Positions 24,173 through 32,832 of a stretch of 64,000 nucleotides of DNA are shown here, piece by piece. The translations under genes were made by a program, and so were the position numbers. Position 1 is the first letter of the stretch. Every line of letters begins with the position of its first letter. The stretch lies in NCBI RefSeq assembly GCF_003937945.1, contig NZ_RSEC01000058.1:682001-746000 (forward strand), read 5' to 3'. Source of the stretch: Amycolatopsis eburnea. Lineage in GTDB: Bacteria; Actinomycetota; Actinomycetes; Mycobacteriales; Pseudonocardiaceae. The notes beneath the pieces are model-generated. The model worked only from the letters and a program-made list of their open reading frames with translations, made no database searches and was not told where the DNA came from.

Positions 24173-25273
24173 ATGAGCGTGCTGGACGGGATCGGGGTCG
24201 TCGGGGCGGGCGGCGAGGGACGGGCCGTGGCCGCCCACCTGGCCGCGCGGGGGCTGCCCGTGCACCTGTACACGCGGGATCTCGCTGCCGTGGCGGGGAT
24301 TGCGCGCCGGCGAGAGATCGTCGCGCGCGGCGCGCTCGAAGGCCGGTTTCCGCTGCGGGAGGTGACCTCGGATCCCGCCGGGCTGGGCGGACGCGCCGTC
24401 GTGCTGATCGCCACCGTGACCACCGCCTACCCGGAGGTCGCCGCCCGCCTCGCACCGCACCTGCGCGCCGGGCAGGTCGTGGTGCTGTTCTCCAGCAAGC
24501 TCTGCGGGAGCGTCGAGTTCGCGCACGCGCTCGCCGCCGCCGGGGCGCCGGAGGTCGACGTCGTCGAGACCGACGCGCTCTTCGCCGCCCGGCCGGCCGG
24601 GACCGACGGGGTGACCGTGCTGGGCGCCAAGGGCTGGAACCTGATCTCCGGGAGCACGCCGGACGCCGTCGCCCGGCAGGCGGGGCTGCTGCGCGAGTGG
24701 TTCCCGATGCTCGAGATCGCGCGCAACCCGGTGGAACGCGGGCTGCACGACTTCGGCGCGGTCGCGCACGTGCCGATCGCGCTCGCCAACCTCGGGACCA
24801 TCGACCGTGCCGAGGAGCTGCTCTTCTACGTCGACGGGGTCTCGGCGCGCACGATCGCGTTGCTGGAGCGGACCGAGGCCGAGTTCGCGCTGGTCGCGCG
24901 GGCTTACGGCGCCCGGCTGATGCCGATGACCGAGGTGCTCGACCGGTACTACGGCTGCCCGGCCACGACCTTGCTGGACGCGTTGCGGACGGTGGAGCCG
25001 TACCGGACGATCGCCGCGCCGACGAGTCTCGATCACCGGTTCCTGACCGAGGACATCCGGTCGACGCTGGTGCCGCTGCAGGCGCTCGCGCGGTGCGCCG
25101 GGGTGGCGACGCCGGTGGTGGATGCCGCGATCACGATCATGTCCGTGCTGGGCGGGGAGGATTTCCGGCGGACCGGGCGGACGTTGGGGCGGCTCGGGTG
25201 GGAGGGGCTCGGGCACGAGGGGATCGTGCGGCGGCTGGGGGTGGGTGACGGGGTGGTGGAGCGGGCCGCTTGA
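24173..25273 (+). CDS. NAD(P)-dependent octopine/nopaline dehydrogenase-like protein
   Basis: 366 residues. An N-terminal Rossmann fold (GIGVVGAGGEGRAVAAHLAA) is followed by a helical C-terminal domain with GLHDFGAVAHVPIALAN and YYGC, resembling the opine dehydrogenase family. Such enzymes reductively couple an amino acid to a keto acid or reduce related compounds. The true substrate is unknown. The start is ATG 24173 with GGAG 8 nt upstream. Confidence 0.75.
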   Translation: MSVLDGIGVVGAGGEGRAVAAHLAARGLPVHLYTRDLAAVAGIARRREIVARGALEGRFPLREVTSDPAGLGGRAVVLIATVTTAYPEVAARLAPHLRAGQVVVLFSSKLCGSVEFAHALAAAGAPEVDVVETDALFAARPAGTDGVTVLGAKGWNLISGSTPDAVARQAGLLREWFPMLEIARNPVERGLHDFGAVAHVPIALANLGTIDRAEELLFYVDGVSARTIALLERTEAEFALVARAYGARLMPMTEVLDRYYGCPATTLLDALRTVEPYRTIAAPTSLDHRFLTEDIRSTLVPLQALARCAGVATPVVDAAITIMSVLGGEDFRRTGRTLGRLGWEGLGHEGIVRRLGVGDGVVERAA

Positions 25274-25505
25274 AGGGGCGCGGGGTGTGCTCGCGGATCG
25301 GGGACGTTGGGCGCCGTGCCGGGCGGTTCGCTGCCGGGCGTGGGGATCGCGCCGGTTCGGGGTGGCCGGCCGGCTGCGCGGGCGGGGCTGCCGGGCGGGC
25401 TTGCGCGGGTGGGAGTGGCTCGGCCGTGCGGACCGGGATCGCGTGGGCGGGCTGCCGTCTGGGCCGGGGGCGGGTGGCCGGACCCCGGGCCGTTACCGTG
25501 GGTTC

Positions 25506-25814
25506 GTGCCTCGACGCAACCGTCCCGGCCGCCGCTCGGACGGTGGGCCGTCGCCTGAACGGGAGCTCGGTGCCGCTACCGGGTGGGCTCGGTCGGAGGC
25601 CGGGGCCGACGGGGAGTGGCTCGTGCGGAGCGTGCCCGGGGCGCAGGCCACCAAGTTCTACCGCTGTCCCGGCTGCGACCACGAGATCCGGCCCGGGACG
25701 CCGCACGTCGTGGTCTGGCCCGCCGACGAGACCGGGTCCGTCGCCGACCGGCGGCACTGGCACCGGGCCTGCTGGGACGCGCGGGCCCGGCGGCGGCCGA
25801 CCCGGCGCCGGTGA
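25506..25814 (+). CDS. conserved small zinc-ligand protein
   Basis: 102 residues. The N-terminus is basic and disordered-looking (PRRNRPGRRSDG). The C-terminal half carries CPGCDHEIRPGTPHVV and RRHWHRACW, a Cys/His set that should bind zinc, near-identical to a conserved actinomycete family often labelled ATP/GTP-binding without evidence. A TACCGT box (25494-25499) ends 6 nt before GTG 25506. The preceding 232 bp are extremely GC-rich and hold no visible gene. The function is unknown. Confidence 0.8.
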   Translation: MPRRNRPGRRSDGGPSPERELGAATGWARSEAGADGEWLVRSVPGAQATKFYRCPGCDHEIRPGTPHVVVWPADETGSVADRRHWHRACWDARARRRPTRRR

Positions 25815-25851
25815 CCCTTTCACTCTGGAGTTGTCAAACACCAAGCCCAGC

Positions 25852-26349
25852 TCAGCGCCGGTAGTGCCGTGACATCGCGCCGTCGTACATCTCCTCCGTG
25901 TACTCCGTGAAGCCGAGGCGCTCGGCCACCCGCAGCGACGGCTTGTTCGCGATGCTCACGCTCGCCAGCACCGGCACGGACGTGAGCTCGCGGGCGCACC
26001 ACTCGAGGACCGCCTGCCCGGCCTCGACCGCGTACCCCTTCCCCCACGCCGACGGCCGGAAGCGGTAGCCGAGGTTCAGCACCTTCTCGCCGTGGAACTC
26101 CCGCATGCGGACGCCGCACATGCCGAGCACCTCGGTGCCGCCGCGTTCGAGGACCGCGGGGTAGCCGAAGCCGTGGTCGGCCCAGTGCGCCAGCCAGTCC
26201 GAGAACATCGCCGACGCGCGCGGGACGTCGGGCGGGTCCGGGTTGAAGCGGTTGGTGCGCGGGTCCGTGTGGATGTCGACCATCGCCTGCCGGTCCGCCT
26301 CGTGGAGCGGACGCAGCAGCAGCCGGTCGGTTTCGATGTCGGTGAACAC
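25852..26349 (-). CDS. GNAT family N-acetyltransferase (RimJ/RimL-like)
   Basis: 165 residues. ETDRLLLRPLHEADRQAM at the start, RPSAWGKGYAVEAGQAVLEW (acetyl-CoA loop) and SIANKPSLRVAERLGF are the RimJ/RimL-type GNAT signatures. GTG 26349 follows TAGCTT (plus 26357-26362) by 7 nt. It transfers acetyl groups to an amine of unknown identity. It is divergent from the alpha/beta hydrolase. Confidence 0.9.
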   Translation of the reverse strand: MFTDIETDRLLLRPLHEADRQAMVDIHTDPRTNRFNPDPPDVPRASAMFSDWLAHWADHGFGYPAVLERGGTEVLGMCGVRMREFHGEKVLNLGYRFRPSAWGKGYAVEAGQAVLEWCARELTSVPVLASVSIANKPSLRVAERLGFTEYTEEMYDGAMSRHYRR

Positions 26350-26389
26350 AACGGCGAAGCTAGCGCGGGGGTCCGACAAAATGGCTCGC

Positions 26390-27151
26390 ATGACCGAACT
26401 GCCGCTGGTCCTCCTCCACGCCTTTCCCCTGGACGCCCGCATGTGGAACGCGGTGCGCGAACCCCTCGCTTCACACCTTCGGGTGATCACCCCGGACCAG
26501 CGCGGGCTCGGTCGCTCGCCGCTGCCGGAGTCCGATCGCGAGCCGAGCCTCGAAGACGCCGCGCGGGACGTCGTCGTCCTGCTCGACCGGCTGGAGCTGG
26601 ACCGCGTCGTGCTCGGCGGCTGCTCGATGGGCGGCTACCTCGCGATGGCCGTGCTGCGGCTGGCGCCGGAGCGGGTCGGCGGGCTCGTGCTCGTCGACAC
26701 CAAGGCGGCGCCCGACACGCCCGAGGCCGCGCAGAGCCGGCTCGACGTCGCCGAGCGCGTCGGTCGGGAAGGCACCGGCACCTGGCTGGCCGAGGCCAAC
26801 CTGCCGAACCTGCTGGCGGAATCGACCCGGACGCGGCGGCCCGAGCTGGTCGAGACCGTCCGCGAGATCATCGAGTCCCAGCCGCCCGCGGGCATCTCGT
26901 GGACGGCGCTGGCGCTGCGGACGCGGCCCGATTCCCTCGCGCTGCTGCGGGAATCGCGGGTGCCGACGCTGGTCATCGTGGGTGAAGAGGACCCGATCAC
27001 CCCGGTCGAAGCCGCGAGCGAGATGGCCGAAGCCGTCGACGGCGCGACGCTCGTCGTGCTGCCGGAAGCCGGGCACCTGACGCCGCTGGAAGACCCCGCG
27101 GGCGTCGTCGAGGCGATCCTGTCCTGGTACCCCGCGACTCACGAGAAGTAG
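26390..27151 (+). CDS. alpha/beta hydrolase
   Basis: 253 residues. LLHAFPLDARMW supplies the oxyanion region, GGCSMGGYLAM the nucleophile elbow Ser (about 83), GEEDPITP the acid and EAGHLTPLE the His. Layout and length resemble pimeloyl-ACP esterase or enol-lactonase-type hydrolases; the substrate is not determinable. ATG 26390 was chosen over ATG 26381 because a CAAAAT box sits 7 nt before it. It overlaps the convergent phosphotransferase by 13 bases. Confidence 0.87.
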   Translation: MTELPLVLLHAFPLDARMWNAVREPLASHLRVITPDQRGLGRSPLPESDREPSLEDAARDVVVLLDRLELDRVVLGGCSMGGYLAMAVLRLAPERVGGLVLVDTKAAPDTPEAAQSRLDVAERVGREGTGTWLAEANLPNLLAESTRTRRPELVETVREIIESQPPAGISWTALALRTRPDSLALLRESRVPTLVIVGEEDPITPVEAASEMAEAVDGATLVVLPEAGHLTPLEDPAGVVEAILSWYPATHEK

Positions 27152-27969
27152 GCGGCCAGCGCGGTGCGGGCTTCGGGGAGCCGGTGCGGGAACCGCTTGG
27201 CGATGACGTAGCGCCACGCGACGGCGAACAGCTCCCGCAACCGCGTGCACACCTCTAGTTCCGATTCGGGAACCGAGCCGGGGTACGCGGCCAGGTACTC
27301 GGGACCGCCCTGCCGGGCCAGGATGGCGAGGTCCCAAGCCAGCGGCCCGTGCCAGGTGTCCTCGAAGTCCAGCCAGCACGGCCCGCCGGGCGTCGCGATC
27401 AGGTTGCCGGGGTGCGCGTCCCCGTGCAGCGGGCGGCCGCCGGAACCGGGCAGCTCGGCCGCGATTCGCGTGGCTTCGGCCGCCAGCCGGGGCGCCGCGC
27501 CGTCCATCGCGTCGCCGTGGCGGACGAGGATGCGCTCCAGGTCGTCGAGGGGCCCGCGGCGGGGCAGCTCGCCGGGGAACCCGCGCAACGCCGAGTGCAC
27601 CTCGGCGAGGGAACCCGCGACCGTGTCCGGTGCGTACCGGTGGCCCGGATCGTGCGGGGTGTGGTGCCAGAGCGTGACCGGCAGCCCGGCCGCGAAATGC
27701 GGTCCGGCCGGGGGATCCGTGGTGGGTGAGACGACGCGCACACCACACTCGGTGAGGAACCGCGAGACCGCGACGTCCCGGGCCAGCCAGGCCGACGGCT
27801 CCGGCCGCGCGAGGGCCGTCGTCGCCGGCACCCTCGCCACCACCGGACCCAGTCTCACCAGCACGTTCGAGCGCTCGTGGAGCACTTCCGGGACGTGCTC
27901 GGACAGCCCGAGCCGGGCGGTCACGGCCAGTGCCGCGCGGACCGCGTTCCGCGTGTGTTCGTCGGCCAC
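27139..27969 (-). CDS. aminoglycoside phosphotransferase-family kinase
   Basis: 276 residues, kinase-like fold. The catalytic loop is LHGDAHPGNL (Asp about 178) and the metal site is LDFEDTWHGP. The N-lobe has the VARVP region in place of a classical Gly loop. APH-fold proteins phosphorylate antibiotics or small metabolites such as choline. Nothing here points to resistance specifically. GTG 27969 follows CAAGAT (plus 27976-27981) by 6 nt. Confidence 0.85.
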   Translation of the reverse strand: MADEHTRNAVRAALAVTARLGLSEHVPEVLHERSNVLVRLGPVVARVPATTALARPEPSAWLARDVAVSRFLTECGVRVVSPTTDPPAGPHFAAGLPVTLWHHTPHDPGHRYAPDTVAGSLAEVHSALRGFPGELPRRGPLDDLERILVRHGDAMDGAAPRLAAEATRIAAELPGSGGRPLHGDAHPGNLIATPGGPCWLDFEDTWHGPLAWDLAILARQGGPEYLAAYPGSVPESELEVCTRLRELFAVAWRYVIAKRFPHRLPEARTALAAYFS

Positions 27970-28104
27970 GGCCCGATCTTGCCAGCCGGTGCGCGCGACT
28001 GTCGGTAGCGAGGGCTACGATCCCCCTAAGCCGCCGGACCGGGTGTTCCCTGGCCCCGGCGGCCGGACGATGACCACCACAAGGTTTCAGTGTTGGAGGC
28101 AGGA

Positions 28105-29892
28105 GTGACGGCCGTAGCCCCCAAGCCGATCGCGACGCGCCCGTACCCCGCGCGCGAGTCGGTCAAGGGTTCGTACCTGCTGCGGTTGTTCCGCACGACG
28201 GACCACAAGCAGATCGGGATCATGTACCTGGTCACGTCGTTCGCCTTCTTCATGGCGGGCGGCGCGATGGCCATGCTGATCCGCACCGAGCTGGCGCGGC
28301 CCGGGCAGCAGTTCCTCTCGCAGGAGCAGTACAACCAGCTGTTCACCATGCACGGCACGGTGATGCTGCTGCTGTACGCGACCCCGATCCTCTTCGGGTT
28401 CGCGAACTTCATCCTGCCGCTGCAGATCGGCTCGCCGGACGTCGCGTTCCCGCGGTTGAACGCGTTCTCGTACTGGCTGTACCTCTTCGGCGGCCTGATC
28501 GTGCTGTCGGGCTTCCTGACCCCGGGTGGCGCCGCCGACTTCGGCTGGTTCGCCTACACCCCGCTGTCGGACGCGATCCACTCGCCGGGCGTCGGCGCGG
28601 ACCTGTGGATCTCCGGCCTGGTGGTCTCCGGTCTCGGCACCATCCTCGGCGCGGTCAACATGGTCACCACCGTGGTCTGCCTCCGCGCGCCCGGCATGAC
28701 GATGTACCGGATGCCGATCTTCACCTGGAACATCCTGGTGACGTCGATCCTGATCCTGCTCGCCTTCCCGATCCTGACCGCGGCGCTGATGGGCCTGCTG
28801 GCGGACCGGCACCTCGGGGCGCACGTGTTCGACCCCGAAAACGGCGGCGTGATCCTCTGGCAGCACCTGTTCTGGTTCTTCGGCCATCCCGAGGTCTACA
28901 TCGTCGCGCTCCCGTTCTTCGGGATCGTGTCGGAGATCTTCCCGGTGTTCAGCCGCAAGCCCATGTTCGGCTACAAGAGCCTGGTCTGGGCGACGCTGGC
29001 CATCGCGGCGCTGTCGGTCGCGGTGTGGGCGCACCACATGTACGCCACAGGCGCCGTGCTGCTGCCGTTCTTCTCCTTCATGACCTTCCTGATCGCGGTC
29101 CCGACCGGGGTGAAGTTCTTCAACTGGATCGGCACGATGTGGAAGGGCCAGCTGTCCTTCGAGACGCCGATGATCTTCTCGATGGGCTTCATCGTCACGT
29201 TCCTCTTCGGCGGCCTGACCGGCATCCTGCTGGCCGCGCCGGCGATCGACTTCCACGTGTCGGACAGCTACTTCGTCGTCGCGCACTTCCACTACGTGCT
29301 CTACGGCACGATCGTGTTCGCCACCTTCGCCGGCATCTACTTCTGGTTCCCGAAGATCACCGGCCGGATGATGGACGAGAAGCTCGGGAAGTGGCACTTC
29401 TGGACCACGTTCATCGGCTTCCACGGCACGTTCCTCGTCCAGCACTGGCTGGGTGCCGAGGGCATGCCGCGCCGGTACGCGGACTACCTGACCAGCGACG
29501 GCTTCACGACGCTGAACACGATCTCCACGATCGGCGCGTACATCCTCGGTGCCTCGACGCTGCCGTTCATCTGGAACGTCTTCAAGAGCTACCGGTACGG
29601 CGAGATCGTCACGGTGGACGACCCGTGGGGCTACGGCAACTCGCTGGAGTGGGCGACGTCCTGCCCGCCGCCGCGGCACAACTTCACCGAGCTGCCCCGG
29701 ATCCGCTCCGAGCGGCCCGCGTTCGAGCTGCACTACCCGCACATGATCGAGCGCATCCACACCGAGGGCGAGATCGGCTTCTTCGGGAAGCAGCGGGTCA
29801 ACAGCCACGCGGCGCCGTCGCAGCTGCTGACCGAAGCGGTGATCCCGGGGGACCACTCCAAGGACAACGCGAGCGAGCAGGGCGACAAGTAG
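28105..29892 (+). CDS. ctaD: cytochrome c oxidase subunit I
   Basis: 595 residues, 12 transmembrane helices, the catalytic subunit of the aa3-type terminal oxidase. All metal ligands are visible: heme a His in TMHGTVMLLLY, Cu-B His and cross-linked Tyr in WFFGHPEVY, the His pair in WAHHMYATG, and heme His in VAHFHYVLYG. GTG 28105 has GGAGG 5 nt upstream. As in mycobacteria, ctaD stands alone with serB downstream, and the other oxidase genes must lie elsewhere. Confidence 0.96.
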   Translation: MTAVAPKPIATRPYPARESVKGSYLLRLFRTTDHKQIGIMYLVTSFAFFMAGGAMAMLIRTELARPGQQFLSQEQYNQLFTMHGTVMLLLYATPILFGFANFILPLQIGSPDVAFPRLNAFSYWLYLFGGLIVLSGFLTPGGAADFGWFAYTPLSDAIHSPGVGADLWISGLVVSGLGTILGAVNMVTTVVCLRAPGMTMYRMPIFTWNILVTSILILLAFPILTAALMGLLADRHLGAHVFDPENGGVILWQHLFWFFGHPEVYIVALPFFGIVSEIFPVFSRKPMFGYKSLVWATLAIAALSVAVWAHHMYATGAVLLPFFSFMTFLIAVPTGVKFFNWIGTMWKGQLSFETPMIFSMGFIVTFLFGGLTGILLAAPAIDFHVSDSYFVVAHFHYVLYGTIVFATFAGIYFWFPKITGRMMDEKLGKWHFWTTFIGFHGTFLVQHWLGAEGMPRRYADYLTSDGFTTLNTISTIGAYILGASTLPFIWNVFKSYRYGEIVTVDDPWGYGNSLEWATSCPPPRHNFTELPRIRSERPAFELHYPHMIERIHTEGEIGFFGKQRVNSHAAPSQLLTEAVIPGDHSKDNASEQGDK

Positions 29893-29907
29893 GTACCTGA
29901 TCGTGTG

Positions 29908-29944
29908 AGCGCGTGCCCGGCTTTTGTGAAGCCGGGCACGCGCT
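29908..29944 (+). terminator. strong hairpin terminator after ctaD
   Basis: AGCGCGTGCCCGGCTT (29908-29923) and AAGCCGGGCACGCGCT (29929-29944) form a perfect 16-bp stem with a 5-nt loop. No long U tract follows. It separates ctaD from serB. Confidence 0.9.
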
Positions 29945-30008
29945 CTACTTATGTCCGGCCCCGGAGCGGCAGACTGGCCGTGCAGCGTTGCCGAACGAGG
30001 GATGACCA

Positions 30009-31238
30009 GTGACCCAGACCCCCGTCCTGATCACGACGACCGGCCCCGACAAGCCGGGCGTCTCGTCCGTGCTGTTCGCCGTGCTGACGCGGCACGACGT
30101 CGACGTCCTCGACGTCGAGCAGGTCGTGATCCGCGGGCAGCTCGTGCTCGGCGTGCTCGCCGGCGTGTACCGCGACCCGGAGGGCCTGCAGGAGTACGTC
30201 GAGCAGGCGATGGCGTCCGTCGGCATGCAGGTCGACGTCAAGATCGGGTCGGCGATCGGGGAGGACCCGTTCGCGCTGGGCCGCCGCGACTCCACGCACG
30301 TGCTGGTGGTGCTCGGGCGTCCGGTCACCGCTCGGGGCTTCTCCGAGGTCGCGCGCCGGCTGGCGTCGCTCGGGGCCAACATCGACGCGATCCGCAGCGT
30401 CGCCGACTACCCCGTGACCGGCCTGGAGCTGTACGTCTCGGTCGACCAGGACACCCCCGAAGCCGACACCGCGCTGCGCTCGGAGCTCGCCGACGCCGCC
30501 GTCGAGGCCGGGGTCGACATCGCCGTCGAGCGGGCCGGGATCACGCGCCGGGCGAAGCGGCTGGTCGTCTTCGACGTCGACTCGACCCTCATCCAGGGCG
30601 AGGTCATCGAGATGCTGGGCGCGCACGCCGGGGTCGAGCCGGAGATCCGCGAGATCACCGAGGCGGCCATGCGCGGCGAGCTCAACTTCAGCGAGTCCCT
30701 CGAACGGCGGGTCGCGCTGCTGGAAGGGCTCCCCGCCACGGCGATCGACGAGGTCGCCGCGTCCATCGAGCTGACCCCGGGCGCCCGCACGACGATCCGC
30801 ACGCTCAAGCGGATGGGGTTCAAGACCGGGGTGGTGTCCGGCGGGTTCACGCAGGTCATCGGCGGTCTGGTGGCGGAGCTCGGCCTCGACTTCGCGGCGG
30901 CGAACGAGCTGGAGATCGTGGACGGCAAGCTCACCGGGAAGGTCGTTGGCGACGTCGTCGACCGGGCCGGCAAGGCGAAGGTGCTTCGCCGCGTCGCGGG
31001 CGAGTACGACATCCCGCTGGAGCAGTGCGTCGCGGTCGGGGACGGCGCCAACGACATCGACATGCTTTCGGCGGCGGGCATGGGCGTCGCGTTCAACGCC
31101 AAGCCCGCGCTGCGCGAGGTGGCCGACACCGCGCTGTCGCACCCCTACCTCGACGCCGTGCTGTTCGTCCTCGGGCTGACCCGCGGCGAGGTCGAAGCGG
31201 CCGACGCCGCCGACGGGCTCGAGCTGATGCGCCCGTGA
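30009..31238 (+). CDS. serB: phosphoserine phosphatase with ACT domains
   Basis: 409 residues. The N-terminal 170 residues hold two ACT-like regulatory regions (start LITTTGPDKPGVSSVLF). The C-terminal HAD domain has FDVDST (Asp189 nucleophile, Asp191), the SGGF motif, and GDGANDIDML. It dephosphorylates phosphoserine in the last step of serine synthesis, with probable serine feedback through ACT. GTG 30009 is the start. ctaD-serB adjacency matches mycobacteria. The stop overlaps the next start by GTGA. Confidence 0.95.
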   Translation: MTQTPVLITTTGPDKPGVSSVLFAVLTRHDVDVLDVEQVVIRGQLVLGVLAGVYRDPEGLQEYVEQAMASVGMQVDVKIGSAIGEDPFALGRRDSTHVLVVLGRPVTARGFSEVARRLASLGANIDAIRSVADYPVTGLELYVSVDQDTPEADTALRSELADAAVEAGVDIAVERAGITRRAKRLVVFDVDSTLIQGEVIEMLGAHAGVEPEIREITEAAMRGELNFSESLERRVALLEGLPATAIDEVAASIELTPGARTTIRTLKRMGFKTGVVSGGFTQVIGGLVAELGLDFAAANELEIVDGKLTGKVVGDVVDRAGKAKVLRRVAGEYDIPLEQCVAVGDGANDIDMLSAAGMGVAFNAKPALREVADTALSHPYLDAVLFVLGLTRGEVEAADAADGLELMRP

Positions 31239-32014
31239 GCAGCGTTCTCGACCCCCTGGGCGCCCGCTACGCCTTCTGGCTGGGGCTCCCGGCCGAAGAC
31301 ACGTCGGACACCTCCGACGAGCTCCCGGAGGAAGTCCGGGCGATGCCGGTCATCCTGCGCATCGAACGGGCCGAGCCGCCGGGCCGCACGCCGTTGCTGG
31401 AGGCCGCGGCGGCGGCCGCGCTGGCCGTGTGCCTCGACGAGCGCGCCAAGCCCGGCGGCGAGTGGGCCGAGCCGATGCACGCGTGGCTCGACAACCGGAT
31501 CCGGAAGGTCGCGCGGCGGGCCCGCGGCGCGCACTGGGCGGCCGTCCAGGAGCTGCCGGGCATCACCGTCGAGGTCGACGGCGCCGAGGCGCGGGCGCTC
31601 GTCCCGGGCCTGGTCACCGAGACGCCCAAGGACGTCGCGCGGCTGCAGATCTCGGGCAGCGAGCTGCCGCCCGACGAGCCGGGCCCGATCCCGGACGGCG
31701 TGCCGCTGCTGCTGCTCAACCCGCACGTACCGATGACCGTCGGCAAGGCCTCCGCCCAGGTCGGCCACGCGACGATGATCCTCGCCGCGCTGCTGGACGA
31801 CGCCGCGCTGGCCGGCTGGGCCGCGCGGGGCTACCGGACGGCGGTGCGCACCGCGAGCCCCGTGCAGTGGAAGGAGCTGCACCCCGGGGACGACCCGGAG
31901 GGCGCGTGGCGGCGCGACCGCGTCATCGCCGTGCGCGACGCCGGGTTCACCGAGGTGGACCCGGGCACGATCACGGTTCTTGCCCAGTGGGAGCCGGAAC
32001 AAGGCGCTTCCTGA
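31235..32014 (+). CDS. Pth2-type peptidyl-tRNA hydrolase family protein
   Basis: 259 residues. The C-terminal 110 residues match the Pth2 (UPF0099) fold: NPHVPMTVGKASAQVGHATM is equivalent to the archaeal and eukaryotic KxxxGKxxAQxxHA block. The N-terminal 150 residues are an actinobacterial extension of unknown role. It would free tRNA from stalled peptidyl-tRNA. It is translationally coupled to serB. Confidence 0.82.
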   Translation: MSSVLDPLGARYAFWLGLPAEDTSDTSDELPEEVRAMPVILRIERAEPPGRTPLLEAAAAAALAVCLDERAKPGGEWAEPMHAWLDNRIRKVARRARGAHWAAVQELPGITVEVDGAEARALVPGLVTETPKDVARLQISGSELPPDEPGPIPDGVPLLLLNPHVPMTVGKASAQVGHATMILAALLDDAALAGWAARGYRTAVRTASPVQWKELHPGDDPEGAWRRDRVIAVRDAGFTEVDPGTITVLAQWEPEQGAS

Positions 32015-32030
32015 GCCGGTTGGAGCGGGC

Positions 32031-32435
32031 ATGGGACTCGAAGTTCAGCGCGACGGGCAGCACGCGTTCGTGGGGCGCAACGACCGGGGTGCGGAGGTCC
32101 GGCTGGGCCGGGCGGGCGCCGAAGGGGCGTTCTCGCCCGCCGAGCTACTGCAGATCGCGGCCGCGGGCTGCAGCGCGGTGACCGCCGAGCAGCTGATCAC
32201 CCGGCGGGTCGGCGAAGACGCGAAGTTCCGCGTGACTGTCAGCGCCGACCGGCGTGAAGGGGCTTCGGAACTGGACGCCGTGCACGTCGCGTTCGACGTC
32301 GACGTGTCGACATTGGCCGCGGAGGAACGGGAGGCGCTGGCCGGCGCCGTGGACCGCGCGATCGAGCGGCTGTGCACGGTGAGCCGGACGCTCAAGAAGG
32401 GCATCCCGGTGACGGAGAGCTTCCCGCGGGCCTAG
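32031..32435 (+). CDS. OsmC/Ohr family peroxide-reductase-like protein
   Basis: 134 residues. The two redox Cys expected of Ohr/OsmC proteins are present: LLQIAAAGCSAVT (about 47) and RLCTVSRTL (about 112). It reduces organic hydroperoxides with lipoyl or thiol partners. ATG 32031 has GGAG 5 nt upstream. The last 4 bases overlap the convergent hypothetical gene. Confidence 0.88.
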   Translation: MGLEVQRDGQHAFVGRNDRGAEVRLGRAGAEGAFSPAELLQIAAAGCSAVTAEQLITRRVGEDAKFRVTVSADRREGASELDAVHVAFDVDVSTLAAEEREALAGAVDRAIERLCTVSRTLKKGIPVTESFPRA

Positions 32436-32773
32436 TTCTGGGCGGATTCCCAGACGACGTACGCCTGGTCGGCGTCGGTCGTCATGGCTTCGATGAACTT
32501 CTCGTTGTCGAAGCCGGGCAGGGCCTGCAGGCGCTCGATGAGCGCGTCGGCCGCCGGATCGCCGCTCGGGACCGCGGTGCCCTTGCCGTCGGTGCCGACC
32601 AGCATGAAGAACACGTCTTCGTTCCACGGGCCGTCGGGGATCACCCGGACCATCACCGACGACAGGCCGGCCCACGTGACAGCCTCTTCGCTGCCGTCCG
32701 CGAGGCGCCGCCGCACGCCGGTGTCGTCGACACTGACGGTCCGGGACTGTGCGCTGGACGAATCCTGGGTCAA
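32432..32773 (-). CDS. conserved hypothetical protein
   Basis: 113 residues with no signal or membrane segment. Beta-rich, with VTWAGLSSVMVRVIPDGPWNEDVFFMLVG and LPGFDNEKFIEAM. TTG 32773 has GGGAG 7 nt upstream. It is acidic. I recognise no characterised family. It lies downstream of dinG in reverse order, with a shared stop region with osmC. Confidence 0.7.
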   Translation of the reverse strand: MTQDSSSAQSRTVSVDDTGVRRRLADGSEEAVTWAGLSSVMVRVIPDGPWNEDVFFMLVGTDGKGTAVPSGDPAADALIERLQALPGFDNEKFIEAMTTDADQAYVVWESAQN

Positions 32774-32832
32774 CCGGTGCTCCCTTTATTGCTTCGGTTG
32801 CTTCACCGTACCGGTCGGTGCTGTGGACCGCG

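Noticed and set aside
25274..25505. Possible small gene in the very GC-rich stretch before the zinc-ligand protein
   Set aside because: All frames are Gly/Arg/Ala low-complexity and no SD or start fits. It was treated as non-coding.
28087..29856. A 589-codon minus frame opposite ctaD
   Set aside because: No domains and shadow composition, while the plus frame has every oxidase metal ligand.
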